Part shown: piece after piece, positions 45,274-47,071 of the stretch
How positions within the stretch are numbered: position 1 is the first letter of the stretch
Layout: each line of letters starts with the position of its first letter
From: Methanomassiliicoccales archaeon
GTDB lineage: Archaea; Thermoplasmatota; Thermoplasmata; Methanomassiliicoccales; JACIVX01
Assembly: GCA_029907465.1 (NCBI GenBank)
Contig: JARYLV010000014.1
Location: 1 to 47,071, forward strand
DNA length: 47,071 nucleotides
Direction: 5' to 3'
Translations under genes and position numbers: made by a program
Notes under the pieces: model-generated
Database searches by the model: none
What the model was told of the DNA's origin: nothing
Seen by the model: the letters and a program-made list of their open reading frames with translations, nothing else

Positions 45274-45283
45274 TATTTAAATA
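45274..45283 (-). promoter_or_regulatory. palindromic TATA element upstream of gyrB
   Basis: TATTTAAATA is a strong TATA match on both strands. For gyrB it would give a leader of about 120 bases. For thiC the distance is about 220 bases, so gyrB is the likelier target. Confidence 0.45.
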
Positions 45284-45514
45284 AATGAACGAGATCACGA
45301 GGACAAAAAACCCCGCTTTTTTGGAAGCATAAGGTGCGGTTTCACTCCTTCCGATTTAACAACAAAAAACATCCTGAGGGCCGAAACGTAGAGATGGAAA
45401 TGATTTTTCACTTCACCGAAAGAAGTTGGAGCCCGCAAATTTGATATTGTAGCAGCGAAAACTAGATGTGATTGGGCACAAACACTAAAAACCGAGAATC
45501 TGTTGAACCCGGCA

Positions 45515-46795
45515 ATGGTAACAATTAAAGATGCAAGAAGAGGACTCACGGACGAAATCGTTAGCGTCGCACACCGTGAGGGTGTTGATCCAGAATTCGT
45601 AAGGAGGGGCATTGTTAACGGTCGAATCGTGATCCCCTCAAATCCCATACATTCACCAGAACCTTGCGGTATAGGTGAGGGTCTCACTGTCAAGGTCAAC
45701 GTCAATGTCGGTACCTCGAGGGATATGCCTCGTATGGAAGATGAGTTGGAAAAAGTGAGGGTCGCTCTCAGATATGGGACGGACACGATCATGGATCTGA
45801 GCACTGGTGGGGATATCGACCTCATCCGAAGGACAATCATCAAAGAAGTAAGAGTCCCTGTTGGCACCGTCCCGATTTATCAAACAGGCTTGAAGGCCGC
45901 GAGGGAGAGCGCCGTCGTGGACATGGACGAGGACGACATGTTCAATGGCATCATTAAGCATGCGAAGGACGGCGTTGACTTCATGACGATTCACTGCGGC
46001 GTTACAAAAGAAAGTGTCGAGTACCTAAGACGGTCAAAGAGGGTCACTGATGTCGTTTCGAGGGGGGGATCATTTCTCGTTGCATGGATCTTGCACAACG
46101 GAAAGGAAAACCCCCTCTATGAGAACTTTGACTATTTGCTAGAACTTGCGTCAGAATACGAATTCACAATCAGCTTGGGCGATGGGCTTCGCCCTGGCTG
46201 CATCCATGACGCGAGTGACGTCCCGCAGATTCAGGAGCTCATCATCCTCGGAGACCTCGTCAGGAGGGCGAGAGAGAAGGATGTCCAGGTCATTGTCGAG
46301 GGCCCTGGACATGTACCGATCGACCAGATCGAGGCAAACGTGAGAATTGAAAAAACGATTTGTGATGGTGCACCGTTTTATGTCCTCGGCCCTCTTGTTA
46401 CCGATATCGCGCCTGGTTATGACCATATTTCAGGTGCTATCGGCGGAGCACTCGCAGCTTACTACGGTGCAGATTTCCTTTGCTATGTCACACCAGCTGA
46501 GCACCTCTCCCTTCCTAGCGTTGAAGATGTAAAAGAGGGGCTGATCGCGGCGAAGCTCGCAGCACACGCTGCAGATGTCGCGAGGGGTAGGGGTCTGGAC
46601 AGAGATCTCAGGATGTCAAGAGCGAGGAAGGCACTTGACTGGGAAGGGATGTTCAGAGAGGCGCTCGACCCGGAAAAGGGTAGGGTGTATAGGGCGAGGG
46701 GGATTACCGAGGCGAGCGAAGGTTGCTCGATGTGCGGCGATGTGTGTGCGATCAAGATTCTGAGGGAGTACCTGAAAAAAGATGGTGTCTGCTGA
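45515..46795 (+). CDS. thiC: phosphomethylpyrimidine synthase (thiamine biosynthesis)
   Basis: This 426-residue radical-SAM enzyme rearranges aminoimidazole ribotide (the PurM product, AIR) to hydroxymethylpyrimidine phosphate for thiamine. It shows DLSTGGDIDLIRR, VGTVPIYQ, FMTIHCGV, VEGPGHVPIDQ and the C-terminal radical-SAM cluster CSMCGDVC (C-x2-C-x4-C form). The frame opens at TTG 45503; I use ATG 45515. No good ribosome-binding site precedes either codon. The TATA-like CTAAAAAC at 45484-45491 would suit a leaderless transcript at ATG 45515. No TPP riboswitch is seen. Confidence 0.93.
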   Translation: MVTIKDARRGLTDEIVSVAHREGVDPEFVRRGIVNGRIVIPSNPIHSPEPCGIGEGLTVKVNVNVGTSRDMPRMEDELEKVRVALRYGTDTIMDLSTGGDIDLIRRTIIKEVRVPVGTVPIYQTGLKAARESAVVDMDEDDMFNGIIKHAKDGVDFMTIHCGVTKESVEYLRRSKRVTDVVSRGGSFLVAWILHNGKENPLYENFDYLLELASEYEFTISLGDGLRPGCIHDASDVPQIQELIILGDLVRRAREKDVQVIVEGPGHVPIDQIEANVRIEKTICDGAPFYVLGPLVTDIAPGYDHISGAIGGALAAYYGADFLCYVTPAEHLSLPSVEDVKEGLIAAKLAAHAADVARGRGLDRDLRMSRARKALDWEGMFREALDPEKGRVYRARGITEASEGCSMCGDVCAIKILREYLKKDGVC

Positions 46796-46865
46796 GACCT
46801 CCCTCAGAATCTCTGATGGCTTAGCGCGAGCGCAAAACCCATAGGTTTCGATTGAGAGAAAAGGA

Positions 46866-46956
46866 TGGAGCCACTGGAGGGTTTCGAACCCCCGACCTAC
46901 GGTTTACGAAACCGTCGCTCTATAGCGATCACAGATTACCGCTAAGCTACAGTGGC
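46866..46956 (-). tRNA. tRNA-Thr (CGT) with D-loop intron
   Basis: On the minus strand the acceptor GCCACTG pairs with CAGTGGC, followed by T (discriminator) and a genomically encoded CCA. The anticodon arm is ACGGT-TTCGTAA-ACCGT, giving anticodon CGT (Thr). The T-arm is GGGGG-TTCGAAA-CCCTC. The D-arm becomes normal (GCTT-AGCGGTA-GAGC) only when a 16-base intron is removed. Mature length without CCA is 72 bases. A TATA-like TTTAAAA on the plus strand (46988-46994) lies about 35 bases upstream. Confidence 0.92.
46922..46937 (-). other. tRNA-Thr intron in the D-loop (16 bases)
   Basis: The insert folds as a complete bulge-helix-bulge. The D-stem GCTT/GAGC is the outer helix, AGCG pairs with CGCT as the central four-pair helix, the bulges are GTA and ATA, and ATC pairs with GAT inside the intron around a TGT loop. 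Cutting two bases into each bulge leaves the intron AATCTGTGATCGCTAT between tRNA positions 20 and 21. Confidence 0.85.
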
Positions 46957-46987
46957 AGCGATCAGGCACATCAAATCGTCACGTCGA

Positions 46988-46994
46988 TTTAAAA
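46988..46994 (-). promoter_or_regulatory. TATA box of tRNA-Thr
   Basis: An A/T element around TTTAAAA lies 32-38 bases before the tRNA 5' end, the expected box A position. Confidence 0.45.
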
Positions 46995-47071
46995 TTTTCT
47001 TATTTCTTTGAAAAGCCGGGAATACAGGCACCCAAGAAAAGGAATGAATCATTTCTTAAAATGTGTTAATT

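Noticed and set aside
45285-45502. possible TPP riboswitch upstream of thiC
   Set aside because: The conserved CTGAGA and downstream core segments are absent; only a CCTGAGGG is present, without the partner elements.

Overview
The window is chromosomal DNA from an archaeon, most likely a member of the Thermoplasmatota or a close euryarchaeal relative. Archaeal signs are A/T-rich TATA boxes about 25-30 bases before transcript or leaderless starts, GGTGA/GGAGG ribosome-binding sites, deoxyhypusine synthase, an Lhr-type helicase, ArlI/TadA-like ATPases, DUF531, and two tRNA genes with bulge-helix-bulge introns. A complete bacterial-type gyrase (gyrB-gyrA) fits Thermoplasmatota, which are known to carry acquired gyrase. 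No methanogenesis marker such as mcr is visible, so lifestyle and order stay open. No rRNA, CRISPR array, insertion sequence or prophage was seen.

Layout. 0-8 kb holds mixed single genes: DUF1638, a LysE-like exporter, a SemiSWEET transporter, a DUF72 protein, an ABC-2 exporter pair, exonuclease III, a Cys-rich DUF3795 protein and a flavin-binding NimA-like protein. 7.9-12.9 kb is redox: a tungsten aldehyde ferredoxin oxidoreductase, a ferritin-like diiron protein, an orphan HdrD-like iron-sulfur protein and a zinc-ribbon membrane protein. 13-20.5 kb is information processing and housekeeping: Lhr helicase, an FtsJ/RlmE - small protein - FAH operon, purM, and a small protein - deoxyhypusine synthase - DUF531 operon.

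20.9-39 kb is the most unusual part. It holds a coiled-coil protein ending in a degenerate KaiC-like domain, tRNA-Phe with an intron, and an operon of pilin-like protein, secretion ATPase 1, TadB-like, TadC-like and secretion ATPase 2. Facing it are a 2084-residue surface protein (beta-helix and CARDB repeats, one membrane anchor, three cytoplasmic zinc ribbons), a coiled-coil/zinc-ribbon protein and a KaiC-like ATPase. I read this as a candidate surface-appendage or secretion system with cytoplasmic signalling parts. That grouping is inference from proximity and domain logic.

39-47 kb has gyrA, interrupted by a 436-residue intein at the GyrA site also used by mycobacterial inteins, then gyrB upstream of it, thiC on the opposite strand, and a tRNA-Thr gene with a 16-base intron in its D-loop. 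Both gyrase genes read leftward behind a leader that contains a strong hairpin.

Three perfect 15-16 bp tandem duplications occur in separate intergenic gaps. Many starts were moved inward from the longest open frame because a ribosome-binding site or a leaderless TATA spacing supports a later codon; this is stated in each entry.
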